A stretch of DNA of 24,254 bases from CAXXOZ01 sp963676435 (GTDB lineage Bacteria > Bacillota > Clostridia > Lachnospirales > Lachnospiraceae). This document shows positions 23,762-24,254 of this stretch, one piece after another. The first letter of the stretch is position 1; every line of letters starts with the position of its first letter. The notes below the pieces were generated by a model. It was not told where the DNA came from, searched no databases, and saw only the letters and a program-made list of their open reading frames with translations. The position numbers and the translations under genes are program-made. The DNA is taken from assembly GCA_963676435.2 (NCBI GenBank), contig CAXXOZ010000014.1:1-24254 (forward strand). Direction: 5' to 3'.

Positions 23762-24254
23762 ATGGCAGTATCATACAATCATAAAGAAATTGAAAAAAAA
23801 TGGAGAGACAAATGGGAAGAAAACCCTGTTAATGTTGATGACGGTAAAAAGGAAAAGTATTATTGTCTTGATATGTTCCCTTATCCTTCTGGTAGTGGAC
23901 TACATGTTGGACATTGGAGAGGATATGTTATAAGTGATGTTTGGAGTAGATACAAGATTCTTCAAGGATACTATCTTATTCATCCTATGGGATGGGATGC
24001 TTTTGGACTACCTGCTGAAAATTATGCTATAAAAATGGGTGTACATCCAAAAATTTCTACAGCTGAGAATGTTTCAAACATAAAAAAACAAATCAAGGAA
24101 ATAGCAGCAGTTTATGACTGGGATAGAGAAGTAAGCACTACTGATCCTGATTTCTATAAATGGACTCAATGGATATTTGTAAAAATGTTTAAAGCGGGGC
24201 TGGCATATGAAAAAGAAATGCCAATAAACTGGTGTCCGTCATGTAAGACGGGCC
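23762..24254 (+). CDS. leuS: Leucyl-tRNA synthetase, N-terminal part (runs off the window)
   Basis: The frame from the ATG at 23762 is open to the window end and gives the first 164 residues of a class I synthetase that charges tRNA-Leu. The HIGH-type signature is HVGH at 48-51, preceded by DMFPYPSGSGL. It is followed by the conserved HPMGWDAFGLPAENYAI stretch, and the window ends in the first zinc-binding region (NWCPSCKTG). The sequence after HVGH is WRGY instead of the PLGY of many bacterial LeuRS. AGGAGG lies 6 bases before the ATG. The editing domain and KMSKS loop are beyond the window. LeuRS is favoured over ValRS and IleRS by the GWDAFGLPAEN pattern. Confidence 0.95.
   Translation, partial: MAVSYNHKEIEKKWRDKWEENPVNVDDGKKEKYYCLDMFPYPSGSGLHVGHWRGYVISDVWSRYKILQGYYLIHPMGWDAFGLPAENYAIKMGVHPKISTAENVSNIKKQIKEIAAVYDWDREVSTTDPDFYKWTQWIFVKMFKAGLAYEKEMPINWCPSCKTG

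Noticed and set aside
1..24254. Mobile element, prophage, CRISPR or defence island
   Set aside because: Every gene is a recognisable core function or regulator with similar base composition, and I saw no transposase, integrase, direct-repeat array or attachment-site duplication.

Overview
The window is AT-rich bacterial chromosome, dense in genes and carrying conserved housekeeping functions. Gene content, strong AGGAGG-type ribosome binding sites, frequent GTG/TTG starts and the block priA-def-fmt-rsmB-rlmN-stp-prkC-rsgA-rpe all point to a low-GC Firmicute, most likely of the clostridial lineage. A closer assignment would be a guess. I see no prophage, insertion sequence, CRISPR array, tRNA or rRNA.

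Layout. (1) 1-122: the probable last codons of an upstream membrane-protein gene on the plus strand, then a hairpin terminator shared with the converging potassium genes. (2) 123-2132, minus strand: ktrB-ktrA, a two-gene potassium uptake system. (3) 2260-18056, plus strand: a 14-gene run with gaps of at most 57 bases and several overlaps: uppP, spoIIIE/ftsK, priA, def, fmt, a membrane zinc peptidase (yugP family), rsmB, rlmN, stp, prkC, rsgA, rpe, queA and a PilZ-domain gene. It combines wall-lipid recycling, DNA translocation, replication restart, N-terminal formyl-Met handling, rRNA/tRNA modification, ribosome assembly, Ser/Thr phospho-signalling and a probable c-di-GMP receptor. A good sigma-A-type promoter lies before uppP. 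A long hairpin just after the PilZ stop could end the transcript, although it lies inside the converging aroA gene. (4) 18037-21442, minus strand: DAHP synthase, prephenate dehydrogenase and EPSP synthase (aroF-tyrA-aroA), an aromatic amino acid operon with its own promoter. (5) 21573-23654, plus strand: an EF-G paralogue with altered GTP-binding motifs. (6) 23762 to the window end: the 5' part of leuS, with a promoter and a leader hairpin.

How the genes work together. Stp (phosphatase) and PrkC (kinase with extracellular PASTA domains) form a reversible wall-sensing switch beside UppP, RsgA and translation genes. The aromatic cluster joins the first committed shikimate step with EPSP synthase and the tyrosine branch, and both DAHP synthase and prephenate dehydrogenase carry candidate allosteric domains.

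The window is mostly ordinary core genome. I did not find a convincing new biological system. The points most worth a second look are the EF-G paralogue's degenerate G4/G5/switch I motifs, the extra beta-rich domain at the tip of PrkC, the candidate terminator hidden in aroA, the PilZ gene in this operon, and the leuS leader hairpin.
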